A DNA stretch of 64,000 nt from Helianthus annuus (lineage: Eukaryota > Streptophyta > Magnoliopsida > Asterales > Asteraceae). The DNA lies in NCBI RefSeq assembly GCF_002127325.2, contig NC_035448.2:127322561-127386560 (forward strand), given 5' to 3'. The notes under the pieces were generated by a model. That model saw nothing but the letters and a program-made list of their open reading frames with translations, was not told the origin of the DNA and made no database searches. Made by a program: the position numbers and the translations under genes. Below are positions 22,301-31,272 of the stretch, piece by piece (within the stretch, counting starts at the first letter, position 1; the number at the start of each line of letters is the position of its first letter).

Positions 22301-22846
22301 GATTTCGGATGCTGCAAAGTCAACACGAAATCAACAACTGCAGGATGCCAGTTCTTTGGTCCGAGATTGATTACCTGGCAGTGTAAGAAACAAACGTCTT
22401 TGGCGTTATCTACATGTGAAGCGGAGTATGTTTCTGCTAGCAGTTGCTGCTCTCAGATCCTGTGGATACAGCAGCAGATGCGCGACTACGGTTTGCAGTT
22501 TCTTAACACACCTCTGTTTGTTGATAATGAGGCCGCAATTAACATTACTAAAAATCCAGTACATCACGCTAAAACTAAACATATAGAAATTCGTCATCAC
22601 TTTATTCGCGATTGTTTCGAGAAAAAGTTGATACGAATTGAGAAAATCCACACTGACGAACAAAAAGCTGATTTGCATACCAAAGCTTTTGATAAAAATC
22701 GGTTTCAATATTTGTTAAAACTTAATGGTATGAAATTGCTTTCGGTGTTGGATGGGATTGTGAGCGTTGATGAGAGTACTGTTGCGGATGAAGACGAGAA
22801 ACAATCTGCAATGGTTTGTCCATTTTTTACGTGTTTTGGTATTTAG
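19331..22846 (+). CDS. pol: Copia C Pol polyprotein (protease, integrase, RT, RNase H)
   Basis: An open frame of 1,171 codons, the usual copia order and size. Protease: WIMDSGASRHMTG, catalytic Asp about residue 18. Then the HHCC zinc region (WHRKMGH ... CISCVKGK) and the integrase core with D219, D282 and E318 (LHMDLFGP, RSDNGTEF, NGVAERKNRT), spacing D-62-D-35-E. RT follows, with LDVKSTFLYGKV and the active site YVDDI at about residue 825. RNase H has YSDSDFG, STCEAEY and DNEAA. The ATG at 19331 follows a GTG; the frame differs from that of gag, so expression would need frameshifting or re-initiation. Its stop codon is embedded in TTTAGGGGGAG, a polypurine motif. This is the only complete pol in the window and could in principle serve B in trans. 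Confidence 0.93.
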   Translation: MIGYVQDLPKLVSRWIMDSGASRHMTGKTALLYDVRNINGGYVGFAGNQGGKIIGEGTLSNGIVTFERVNYIAELENNLLSISQICDRMYTTHFTDKECLILKPGFVIPEEWIIMRAPRVNDLYVLDMSVATTTTGQAHCFVSRATEKESRLWHRKMGHIHLRKMNHLVHNDLVTGVHVKGFHLEGECISCVKGKQKKKSHPTKQVNSVSRPLERLHMDLFGPVNVKSITGDYYCLVVTDDYSRFSWVSFLKSKEETFDSLMALFKRIENLYQRPICRIRSDNGTEFENSKMEEFCDERGILHEFSAPYTPQQNGVAERKNRTLIETARTMLAGSKLPINFWAEAVSAACYTLNRVLTVKKFNKTCFELINNRKPNLKYLEPFGSPCTVIEPEGKFGPKSIEGIFVGYSSPTRRVFVPSEKRIIEAVNVECQGYTMPPQNPGDSWRYHYDKLWDSFDMREESEEEEDFFDELDILREYESQLRFPAEYSGRPRETSNDDEAGPSNAGEHDDEVAPGNQPAVNDDQEADNMPVFYHGDSDLEGEQIQLSSQTNQVGEQDAEQNVTNLEGNVEVPSEVMPRTLSYHPEELIIGELQSGVRTRRQIDQGLTCFYSTVAPLQTEFSLSCFISQVEPRTYKEALTEDSWVISMQEELSQFEKLGVWKLVDLPDGQRKINTKWVFKCKRDDRGVVVRNEARLVVQGFSQQERIDFTEVYAPVARLEAIRIFLAFASWKNFKVYQLDVKSTFLYGKVKEEVYVGQPLGFTDPIHKNKVYLLDKTLYGLHQAPRAWYETLSQHLLANQFIRGKVDATLFTKVVDGHLLIVQIYVDDIIFGSTNEKLCKDFEQVMKQKFEMSSMGEMKFFLGLQVEQLPEGIFIHQTKYVHDILENFGMSSSTPAATPLATNHGIHPDLTGDRADETFYRSMIGSLMYLTASRPDIMYPTCLAARFQSNPRASHMIIVKRILRYLKGTPSLGLWYPRKGDFTLEEYSDSDFGCCKVNTKSTTAGCQFFGPRLITWQCKKQTSLALSTCEAEYVSASSCCSQILWIQQQMRDYGLQFLNTPLFVDNEAAINITKNPVHHAKTKHIEIRHHFIRDCFEKKLIRIEKIHTDEQKADLHTKAFDKNRFQYLLKLNGMKLLSVLDGIVSVDESTVADEDEKQSAMVCPFFTCFGI

Positions 22847-22853
22847 GGGGAGA
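22844..22853 (+). promoter_or_regulatory. Internal polypurine-like motif overlapping the pol stop
   Basis: TAGGGGGAGA. It includes the TAG stop of pol. The same motif follows the coding region in B (minus strand of 13386-13398). Confidence 0.6.
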
Positions 22854-24440
22854 TAGATAGTTGTACATAGTTTATTTTCAGAAAATACAAAAACAGTAAA
22901 AAAATGAAAAATCCAAAAACATGATAAAATTGAAAAAGAGCTTGTGTATATAGGGAAAATGATTGTACATCAGCTAGACAATTACAGTATGCCAAAGATT
23001 TGGAAAGTCAAAAAGATTTAAACAGTCTCACTAACGATGTGTCGATAGGTTTTCGCACATTTAGTAGATTTATTCGGGATATAAACCTAAAATTTCAAAC
23101 TTGTGAAATTCGCGGGGACACTACTTGGATATATAGGTAACCCCTGAAATCTCGTTTGAAAGGTCCCATATTCTGAGATACTAGGTCTTTATACCCAGTG
23201 ATATCTGGGGTATTATTCTGGGACTTCTGCTGTATGGAAGTACTGACCTAGTCCCCGAATAATACTTTCTGCAAAATGCTTGAAACATAGCATCGCCCTC
23301 AGCAAGCTGATGAAACAATAAAATTGATAGTCGCTGCTGTTGTAACAAAAGATCCTCTAAAGGGGACACACCAAAAGTTGAGCCGTCATCTCTCTGCTGA
23401 ACGGAAGTTCTGACCTGAGCTCTCACGGTTTCGCACCTAACCCCTTACAGATATCATCTGTGGTATACTCACCTGTAAGACTGAATATCTGGGATTCTGG
23501 ATACGGGAGTATATTCAAGAGGTGGGACACATGAATTGATCTAAGTTCTTAAGACACTTAAACTGTATCCTGAATAGATTGAAGTTTGTGTGAGAATTTA
23601 AGATGGATCAGTATATCGATAATCGAGGTGAATTGTTTAAGTCTGAGTATGTAATGTAGCTTAACGGTACTAGTAATTTGTCTGAAAAGCTGATATGATT
23701 CCCTGACACGCTCACCAAAAATAAATCTGTAAATAGTTTATTTTCTGCAATTTAAGTTTTTCCGTTATTTCATTTCTTAGTTTAGATCACATTAAAAATA
23801 CAAAAAGATTTTATTTCTGCTTTATTTTAGACAAACCAGAGTGGAAAGTTGATTGTTGGATTCTAGAAAGATGAAGCAGATGCAGGAGATTTTGAGCTGA
23901 AGAATGAGGAGAGCTTACATTGTTGGAAGTTTGATTGTTTTCTATGTCACTGACAAGTTCATTAACTTGATACTTGTTATTTTCAGAAAAAGTTGAAAAT
24001 GTTTTTACTAAATCAGTTTGATTCGTCAAAAGATCAACCAGGGTCATTAAATTGAACTTGGTAGATTAATCAAGTGATCAGGGTCATTAATTTGGACCTG
24101 AATATTTGAGTGGATTTCTAAGAGCTGATTGAGTTTGTGTTTTATTGTTTGAGAAGATAGGTTGTAATGTTATTGGTTGAGTAACAGGTTTGAAGAGTTC
24201 ATTATTCCCAACGGAGGCAAATTGTCAAAGCTTGAACCAGATATCTCAGATCCCAGCATACTGAGAGGGGGAGTCTATGAAAGGGGGAGTCTGGATCAAC
24301 TGCTAAAGGGAAGATGGAAGCTAAAGTCAGGTGGTGATTCTAAAACCTGTGAAGAATGCTTATGAGGAGAAGACAGAGTTGGAGAAAAGACCAAGACCGA
24401 AGACTCTGGAACTAAATCTGCTGAAGACTACGTCAACATC
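22854..24440 (+). other. Non-coding 3' region of copia C
   Basis: About 1.6 kb between pol and the 3' LTR. It holds the block shared with B (22965-23705). Near its end are two GGGGGAGTCT motifs (24264-24276 and 24280-24292). No supported coding sequence; I see no envelope-like ORF. Confidence 0.7.
22965..23705 (+). repeat. 3' block shared by C and B
   Basis: Aligns in the element sense with B 12550-13290. Shared landmarks include AGGTTTATATC (inverted), GGTAACCCCTGAAATCT, GATATCATCT and AGCTGATATGAT. It lies at the same place, between the coding end and the polypurine tracts, in both elements. Confidence 0.8.
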
Positions 24441-24452
24441 CAAGGGGGAGTC
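24441..24452 (+). promoter_or_regulatory. Polypurine tract of copia C
   Basis: CAAGGGGGAGTC immediately before the 3' LTR TGTTG. Two similar upstream copies (24264-24276, 24280-24292) give the repeated-PPT layout seen in Sireviruses. Confidence 0.9.
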
Positions 24453-24878
24453 TGTTGATGCATGGGATGTCTGTTGACTACGTCTACATGAAGTCTTAGG
24501 TCTAGATAGGTCATCAGGGGGTCTAGATTGTCAAATATGTACAAAATAGAAGTAGGTTTGCTTTTATGTCAGTTTCGTTATAGGTCCGCTCATAGGTACG
24601 TAAAGTGGTTCGCTTATGTGTCATTGATACAGGTCCGCTCATATGAACTGTCATATGAGCGAACCACCATAGGCTATATATAGGGGATCAATTGGAGCGG
24701 ATCTCATCAGTCGTGTGTGTACTCTGGAGCGAAACTCTGTCAAAATTTACTTAGAAAGTTATAAAAGCAGTGGAATTAAAAGAACAAGCTGTTGTAACGT
24801 CATATATACTGATTCCGCCTTTATATGTGATGATGAACTGTCTCGGCTGACTTTTCGGGTCAAAACAACGGTCCAACA
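24453..24878 (+). repeat. 3' LTR of copia C
   Basis: 426 bp, about eight substitutions from 14340-14765. The inverted repeat at 24632-24665 (GGTCCGCTCATATGA / TCATATGAGCGAACC) is followed by the TATA box CTATATATAG at about 24674-24683. Confidence 0.96.
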
Positions 24879-24883
24879 CTTTC

Positions 24884-27800
24884 CAACTTTCTTCATCAAA
24901 TTTTCCTTTGACAGTGATGGAAAATTCTCATCGTTCACCACTGGAACGGAATTCACAATCTTTTTATCAACCAGTGACTCCTCTGATTTTATGGAATCAG
25001 ATTCATTGTCAGAATTACTCTCAGATTTAACCACCCATTTTTGTTTACTTAAATCACCTCTTCTTTTGTAAAACCTTTTTGAACTTTTTCCTTCCTTAGA
25101 AGTAGAATTTTCAAACTTTTTAACAATTTTTACAGATTGTTCTTTCTTATCAACAGAAGCTTCTCTCAAAACAGAGTTAGAAGAAACTCCCTGTTTTTGG
25201 TAGTTGGTCTTGGGGCAATTCCACGCTATGTGTCCAACTTCTTGGCATTTGAAACAGGCTCTCCTGTCAACTCTTTGAGCAGATTTTCTCACATTCTTCT
25301 TCACTTCAGCAAGAAACTCTTGATTCGACTGTTTCCAGAAAGGTTTCTTCTGCTCATCTTCAGAACTCCCACCTGAAACAAATTTTGTTTTTGGTTTATA
25401 AGTTTTCTGATTTTTATAATTTTCTTGTGAAATAAAACCAAGACCTTTCTTTTTGAGATTACCATTATGGTTTGGTTTCTTTCGATAACCTGAACCATAA
25501 CCGTAACCCTTTTTCTTGTTCAATCTCTGTTGAACTCTTGAAGTGTACTTTTTAGGTTTTTCAGTAAGATTTACATCTTTTATTTTAGAAATATTAATTT
25601 CTGTTAATTTGAAAACCTATTTGATCATTTCAGTTTTGACACTTCTTATTGGGAATTCCTCATCAGAATATAATTTGTCTGAATCATTCAATGTATATGC
25701 TACTTTGATTGATTCGTCATTCAAATTAGATTTTGATAACAGGAATTCTTTATTGTAAACCTTTTTAACCGGTGAACTCAGACTTTTCTCAGACGAACTC
25801 AAACTATCAGACTTAGACTCCGACTTTGACTCTTCATCCATATCCAACACCTGATCGACAACTTTCTTAACTAACTCGGACTCATGATCAGTGTCAGACG
25901 CTGTGAATGTAACATCAATATTGTCTGGTAATTCATCAGTGATTTCAGACTTTAATTTGATATTTAGAGCCTTGTTTACTTGTTCCTCATTTGGTTTCCT
26001 GGGGGAATAACTCTCAAAGATAGGAGGCAGACATCTGTTATACTTGACACTTGGTTTCTTACCAGTATCCTCTTCTTTTTCTTTCTTCTTGAAAGCTTCA
26101 AGACCTGCAACAGTAGGATAAACACGATCAATCAGATAATCACAAGTAGTATAACTCAAAAGTAATCGGTTGATCCTTTCACTCTCGATTCTCTCAAGTT
26201 CCAACTCCTTCTTCAAGTTAGCACAGTCTTCAATATAGTCATTGATGACACTTTGCTTTGTCATTAAAGTTGCACTCATCTTGTCATTTGCCTTTTCAAT
26301 TTCTGCATTTGTTCTTTTTAAATTGTCAACTGTTCTCTTCAGTACATCGTATAACTCTTTCACATACTTCACATCTGACAGTAAATCTTCCTTAATCTTC
26401 TCTAACTCAACAATCTTTTTATCTTTTTCTTCACATACTTTGCAAGATTCTAAACACTTCTCACAAGGCTTAATAACTTCAACCACCTTTTCAACTATCT
26501 TTTCGACTTCGACAGTCTTTTCAACTTCTACAAGTTTCTCGACCTCAACAATCTTTTCGACAATCTTTTCAATTTCAACTATTTTCTCAACTTCCACAAG
26601 TTTCTCGACTTCGACAATTTTCTCCACTACTTTCTCTACTTCAACAATCTTCTCTATTGCAATCTCAGCAGTTGCTTCATCTTTTGTTTCTACAGCTTCA
26701 GTCTTCGCCTTTTCATCAGCGAGTAGATTTGCTGCTTCTAGCTCTCTCTGCAATCGAGCAATCTTCTTCTGATTCAGCATCTCAACTTTATCTGCATAGA
26801 AAAAATTAAAACTGTCAGGATCAATGCTTTTTCTACATTTGTTAAGATACTCTTCCTCATCATCCGTATCAACATCACTTCCAAGATCTGGAAATATCGG
26901 AATCCTTTTCTGACAATCCTCATTTTGATCCAGAATCCTGGTAACTAATGCCACATCTGGTTTAGTTCCACTAGGTATATACTTATCCCAGCTAAACCCC
27001 TGTGCAACAACCTCATCACTTTGGTCTATTATCCCATAATAAGCTTTCCTATTGGCTTCTTCAATCATTTTCCCATGAGCAGTTTGCGGTTCCTTTTGTT
27101 GAGGTTTTTGATCGATTTGATGAAAGATTGATTTCTGATAATAATTGCTCTTTTCTTATCTTCCAGTTGACTCTTGGTTCTTACATTCTCGTTTAAAGTG
27201 ACCTTTTCCTTTACATCGGAAACAGGTAACCTTTGACTTGTCAAAACCAAGTGGAGAGGTAGCCATTCCTCGAAACTCGTCTCTGCCAGTAATTTGTTGA
27301 AATTTTTCAGCTCTCCTGCAGGCACTAGCTAAGCACCACTTCACATCCATCAGCTCAAGCTCTTCTGCATCGATTTGGTCGTAATCTTCCTTTATGAGCA
27401 TCGGATTACCAATTCTTCCAGCAATCAAACTTTCATACGACTCTAACATGGCTACAAAGGATGCCATGTGTTGTTTAGCCACTTCAGGAGAAAGATGTTG
27501 ACCATTCTGAATGTTCAAGGTCACATTACACTGCAGATTTGTAGAATTTTGCTTCTGAGGGCTAAGTGTGTTGCTGTTTGGATCAAAGCTTGAGAATGAT
27601 GAAGTAGATCCACCACTTTGAGTTGTAGTACTTGCATTTGGACTTGCAGAACCATCAGCACTAAATGCAGTACTAATTTTTGGACTTTGACTGGGAGTGG
27701 CCTCAAACTTGTTCCCTCGATAGTACAGACTGACATCTTGCTTTGCATTTGGATTTGTCATGATAGCTGTCTTTTGAATATCCAGCTCCTGCTCTTCGAT

Positions 27801-28473
27801 TTTCTGAATGAACTGAGCCAAAATTCATACTCTCGGACTTTCTCATAAGTTTCACAACCATCAAATATGTTCCCCACTTATGCTGTGGTAACGCTTCAGC
27901 TAACTTATCGACCCACTCATCATCCTCTTTCTTGATATCCAATCTACCCATTTCCAATACCAGATGACAATACCAATCAATGGTTTGTTTCGTAGTTTCA
28001 TGATCGAAAGCTGTAAACATATCGAATGATTTCTTCAATAATGCCTTTTTGTTTTTGATCATATCAGCACTCCCTCTGAATTTCTGAATCAAAGCCTCCC
28101 AGGTGGATCTAGCTGTTTCGTTATGTTGAAGTAAGACAAAGATGTCTTCTTTAACTGCTTGCTGAAGGATGCTGATCATCATCTTCTCACTAGTGTACTT
28201 CAACTTATCAGCTTCAGTAAAATCATTGAAACCCTTTTCCAAACCACGTTCATTCTTTGGTTTCTCGTAATCTTTCAGTAAAGAACACCAAGCATCGAAT
28301 CTGTAAGCTTGAACCCAGTTCTCGAATTGGTTTTTCCAACCTTGAAAATCTTCAATGAACATGAGTTTCGGTGGTTTTTGATGAGTTCCAGTCTCATTCT
28401 CATTATACAAAGCTTCAGCAGAGGTTACAGGGGCAACGGGTGCCGCGAACGCATTGTAGAACTCTTCAGCCAT
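24884..28473 (-). pseudogene. Large Gag of copia B, N-terminal 3.6 kb
   Basis: Starts at ATG 28473 (MAEEFYNAF). The domain order mirrors C: a UBN2-type gag domain (PPKLMFIEDFQGWKNQFENW onward), a first CCHC knuckle (CFRCKGKGHFKREC, about 27180-27225), an acidic segment (DVDTDDEEE), an unusual VEKIVEVEK repeat coiled coil (26472-26648), a Cys cluster CEKCLESCKVC (about 26433-26465), a further coiled coil, and a second CCHC knuckle (CFKCQEVGHIAWNC, about 25212-25253). Damage: a frameshift near 27815, TAA at 27156-27158, and TAG at 25617-25619. Element C interrupts the frame at 24883; the last codons are at 14125-14339. No pol follows. Confidence 0.87.
26472..26648 (-). repeat. In-frame octapeptide-like repeat in B Gag
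   Basis: Encodes about 59 residues of repeated VEKIVEVEK / LVEVEK units rich in Val and Glu-Lys, predicted coiled coil. The equivalent region of C Gag is a Lys/Glu-rich stretch without this regular repeat, so it has expanded within the B lineage. Confidence 0.85.
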
Positions 28474-28933
28474 GTTTCAAAACTCAGATGATACTTCGGG
28501 AAATACCTGACAACACACAAATAAAACACAATCAGTTTAAAGAATTATCAATTAATAGAAACGAACTGGTACTCGAACTGGTGAATATTCTGTGCGGACT
28601 GAAGTTTGACAAACTGTGCAGATAGATATGACTCGGATCAAATACGAATGACTTAACCCTTTTTCGTGTAAACTGGCGGGTTTTCAAATGACCTGATGAA
28701 TACTTCAAACGAACTGTACAATATTCAAACGATCTGGAATTCGTACGACCAGGAGATGATTTTAACCACTCCAAGTGAAAAGATGACTTTTTCAAGCAAC
28801 CTGAACAACTCGTGTGATCTAAGAAACTCAAACTTCCAACAACCTGAACTGGTGCGACTAGAATTTTGTGTGGACAATTTCAAACCTTGGGCCGAAATAT
28901 TTAAGTGACAAACATTGACAAACAATTATATGG

Positions 28934-29024
28934 CCGCACAATGATACTTGGGCCGCACAATGATACTTGGGCTGAGATATTTAAGTGACACACAATTTCA
29001 AACCTTGGGCCGCACAATGATACT
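28934..29024 (-). repeat. Short direct repeat in the B leader
   Basis: GGCCGCACAATGATACTTGG occurs three times in under 100 bp, with TATTTAAGTGACA also repeated alongside. Confidence 0.85.
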
Positions 29025-29788
29025 TGGCTTGAACCGATAAAAAAAAATGACAATCTTTAAAATTCAATTCACTCCTACTGTGTGCCACACATGTATGAAT
29101 CTTATTATAACTTGACAAGTCTTATCAAATCAAAAACAACAAATCTAGCCGACCACAAATTGTCTTCAACAAACTGATTGGACCAAACTAAGCTTGTAAA
29201 ATGATTGAGCCATTTAACTATTTCAATAATCTTCTTTGGGTCGCTTTTAATTCAAAAATATGTGATAGGACCATTAACAAACGACGATCTGATTGGGCCT
29301 TTTAAATCCACTAGACCGACATCTTTTTTAATTGTTTAAATCTCATTGGACAGATTGTTTATAGTAGTGGGCGGCAACAATAACACAACTGAAACCGAGT
29401 TTGTTTTTTTTAATATATGGCCGACAATTATGAAACCCAAAGTAATATGACTGGGTCGTCCTTTTAAGTGATCCTGATTGGGCCGCACAAGATAAGTAGG
29501 TCGGTGCTCACAATCCCTATAACTAATATTGATTTATTAGACCTCTCCTTGAACAAAAATGATCACGTGTCTGATGTTGAGCCTATACCAGATTTCTTTA
29601 AAAAATGATTGGACCTCTTAATATGTAGTAGATTGATGAAATGCTTTATCACATGTAAACCTTGAACAAATCCATCAAGTGACCGACTGACACATTAAAT
29701 CTAATAACAACACTGGCAAACCGACACACATCACATGATCTCTTATCCCAACATACTGATAGCCTCGTTTTACGTATCACACAACACG

Positions 29789-29967
29789 AAGCACTTTCAA
29801 ACAGTAGTCAAGTTTCAAACGGGAAGGTTCTTGCTTCAAACGGTTAACTGCATTTCAAACGGGATGGGCCAGATTTCAAACGATGCTTCAAACGGAAGCC
29901 ATGTTTGCAAACGATAGTGTCCGGTTTCAAACAGAATGGTCTATGACGTCATAATTTGTCGAACAAT
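29789..29967 (-). repeat. CAAACGG motif array in the B leader
   Basis: Nine TTCAAACGG-like copies (some CAAACAG or CAAACGA) at intervals of about 13-30 bp. This is the motif that also fills the B LTR. Confidence 0.88.
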
Positions 29968-30163
29968 TTCAAACGGAAACCATATTTCTATCAAGTTTTA
30001 GTTCGATTTTCAGTCTGAAACTTTTAAGGCTTTGTTAATTGTCAAATCCGAACACAGTGTGAAACTTTGAGCCGATTTTAACCGTAAAATTTATCAATTT
30101 TATGAAAGAAGGTGTAGAAAATCAGATTTTCAAGCTGAATATGGCAAGAACTCCTCGTCCTGA

Positions 30164-30175
30164 GCTCTGCTACCA
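30164..30175 (-). promoter_or_regulatory. Primer-binding site of copia B
   Basis: Minus strand TGGTAGCAGAGC, two bases inside the 5' LTR; one mismatch to the tRNA-iMet complement. It continues CTCAGGAC, as at the C primer site. Confidence 0.9.
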
Positions 30176-30177
30176 CT

Positions 30178-30718
30178 TGTAGGATCGATTTCGACCTGAA
30201 TGAGTCGTTCGGAAGAGCTCTAGTCCGTTTCAGAGGCGGAAACTAAGAAACGAACTTGAAAAACAGCTTGAAATACACTTTAATCCTCCTGTATATTGAA
30301 ATAACAGTGTTTACAATTAGAGGAAATACCGGCAGCACTTCGGTATCACTTGACCTATCCGTTACAAATGACAACGTTTGAATCCTATTTATAGAGTACA
30401 CCCTACCGTTTGAAACCCTTCAAACGGTTACAAGCTTATTTCAAACGGTCACACCCACTCAAACGGCCACATACAATTTACATATTTCAAACGGCCAACA
30501 TACAAACAAAATACATTCAAACGGAACCATTTCATAGGACCTTTCAAACGGAAGTCTCTCATTGGACCAATCAAACTTTTGTCCTATATGTGCTGATGCA
30601 ATGATGATGTCACTATTGTGATGTCATCATCAAAGATGATGACATAATCTTTGATCCAAATCCGCAACGAACCCGAGACTCGATATTAAGACGAAGACGA
30701 CAGATGACTGCACCAACA
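30178..30718 (-). repeat. 5' LTR of copia B
   Basis: 541 bp, about eleven differences from 11383-11923. It carries the same CAAACGG array, TATA box and ATGTCATCATC inverted repeat (about 30621-30645). The right TSD copy AATCT is at 30719-30723. Confidence 0.95.
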
Positions 30719-30723
30719 AATCT

Positions 30724-31272
30724 TCACGCTGAAAGCGCAAGAACAACAACAAAAACAACAAGAACTGTGCGGTGACAGCCGCTCCTCTCAATGTTGTCCC
30801 TGCTCAACCTCAGAACCAGAACCACCAAGTAGCGGCACCTGTGACCAACGCACCGCCTGCAAAGTGTGCGTGCACTGGTCCTCACCCTCTGTGCCCTACT
30901 TGTACTTATCATCACCCAGTTGGGATCGCTTGTCGTTTCTGTGTCCACTGCAACCTCTACGAGCACTTTACCGCAAACTGTCGCACTGGTCCTCGTCAGC
31001 AAGCTCAAGTTCAAGCTCCTCCTGCACTGCCAGCTCCTCTTCCCACTCCTCAGGGTAACCAAGCAGCTCCTGCTCCCGCTGCTCACACACGAGCCTGTTT
31101 CGCATGTGGTGACCCTAACCACTTCGCCAATGTCTGCCCGAACCGAGTGGTGAAGCAAGAGCCACAGCAGCAACCAGCGCAACAACAACATCAACAACAG
31201 CAGCGTCAGCAGCAGCAGCAGCCAGCTCAACAAGCAGCCCATGACAGAGCATTCAACATCAATGTCCGCTAG
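30724..31272 (+). pseudogene. Gag of gypsy A, C-terminal part with zinc fingers
   Basis: Continuation of A gag after the B insertion. It encodes a Cys/His-rich segment (CACTGPHPLCPTC, then CRFCVHCNLYEHFTANC) and a CCHC knuckle (CFACGDPNHFANVC) in a Pro/Ala/Gln-rich context, ending in a long Gln tract. A TAG at 31270-31272 closes the frame; protease follows in the same frame, so gag-pol may originally have been one frame. Confidence 0.85.

Larger units (their letters stand above)
14340..24878 (+). mobile_element. Copia element C (Sirevirus type), near intact
   Basis: A full-length Ty1/copia element of 10,539 bp. It has 426-bp LTRs with about eight differences (about 98% identity) and the perfect TSD CTTTC (14335-14339 and 24879-24883). 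Its order is primer site, leader with a 24-bp array, large gag (15481-19259), pol (19331-22846), a non-coding 3' region with repeated polypurine motifs, and 3' LTR. The enlarged Gag with coiled coil, repeated PPT motifs and iMet primer site fit Sireviruses. Pol is open with all catalytic residues present. Gag has one frameshift and one nonsense codon. It is inserted in B gag and is the youngest member of the nest. Confidence 0.95.
28474..30163 (-). other. Untranslated leader of copia B
   Basis: About 1.7 kb between the primer site and the gag ATG (minus sense). It is repeat-rich: CAAACGG copies at 29789-29967, three copies of GGCCGCACAATGATACTTGG at about 28934-29024, and degenerate GAACTGG/CAAACGA units at about 28560-28860. 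No credible ORF. Confidence 0.65.
11383..30718 (-). mobile_element. Copia element B, gag only, reverse orientation, hosts C
   Basis: LTRs of 541 bp at both ends, about 98% identical, flanked by the perfect 5-bp TSD AATCT. The primer site (30164-30175) and polypurine tract (11924-11935) show that it reads right to left. After removing element C (14340-24878) it is about 8.8 kb. It encodes a large Sirevirus-style Gag (28473 down to 14125) and then no protease, integrase, reverse transcriptase or RNase H: 2.2 kb of non-coding sequence runs from the gag end to the LTR. That is the layout of terminal-repeat-with-gag (TR-GAG) elements, which depend on an autonomous relative. Confidence 0.9.

Noticed and set aside
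22854..24440. Envelope-like gene in the 3' region of copia C, as reported for some Sireviruses
   Set aside because: No sense-strand open frame of useful length and no signal or membrane segments.
26242..26772. Long plus-strand frame rich in Ser/Thr/Phe
   Set aside because: It is the antisense of the VEKIVEVEK coiled-coil repeat of B Gag; its regular look comes from the DNA repeat.
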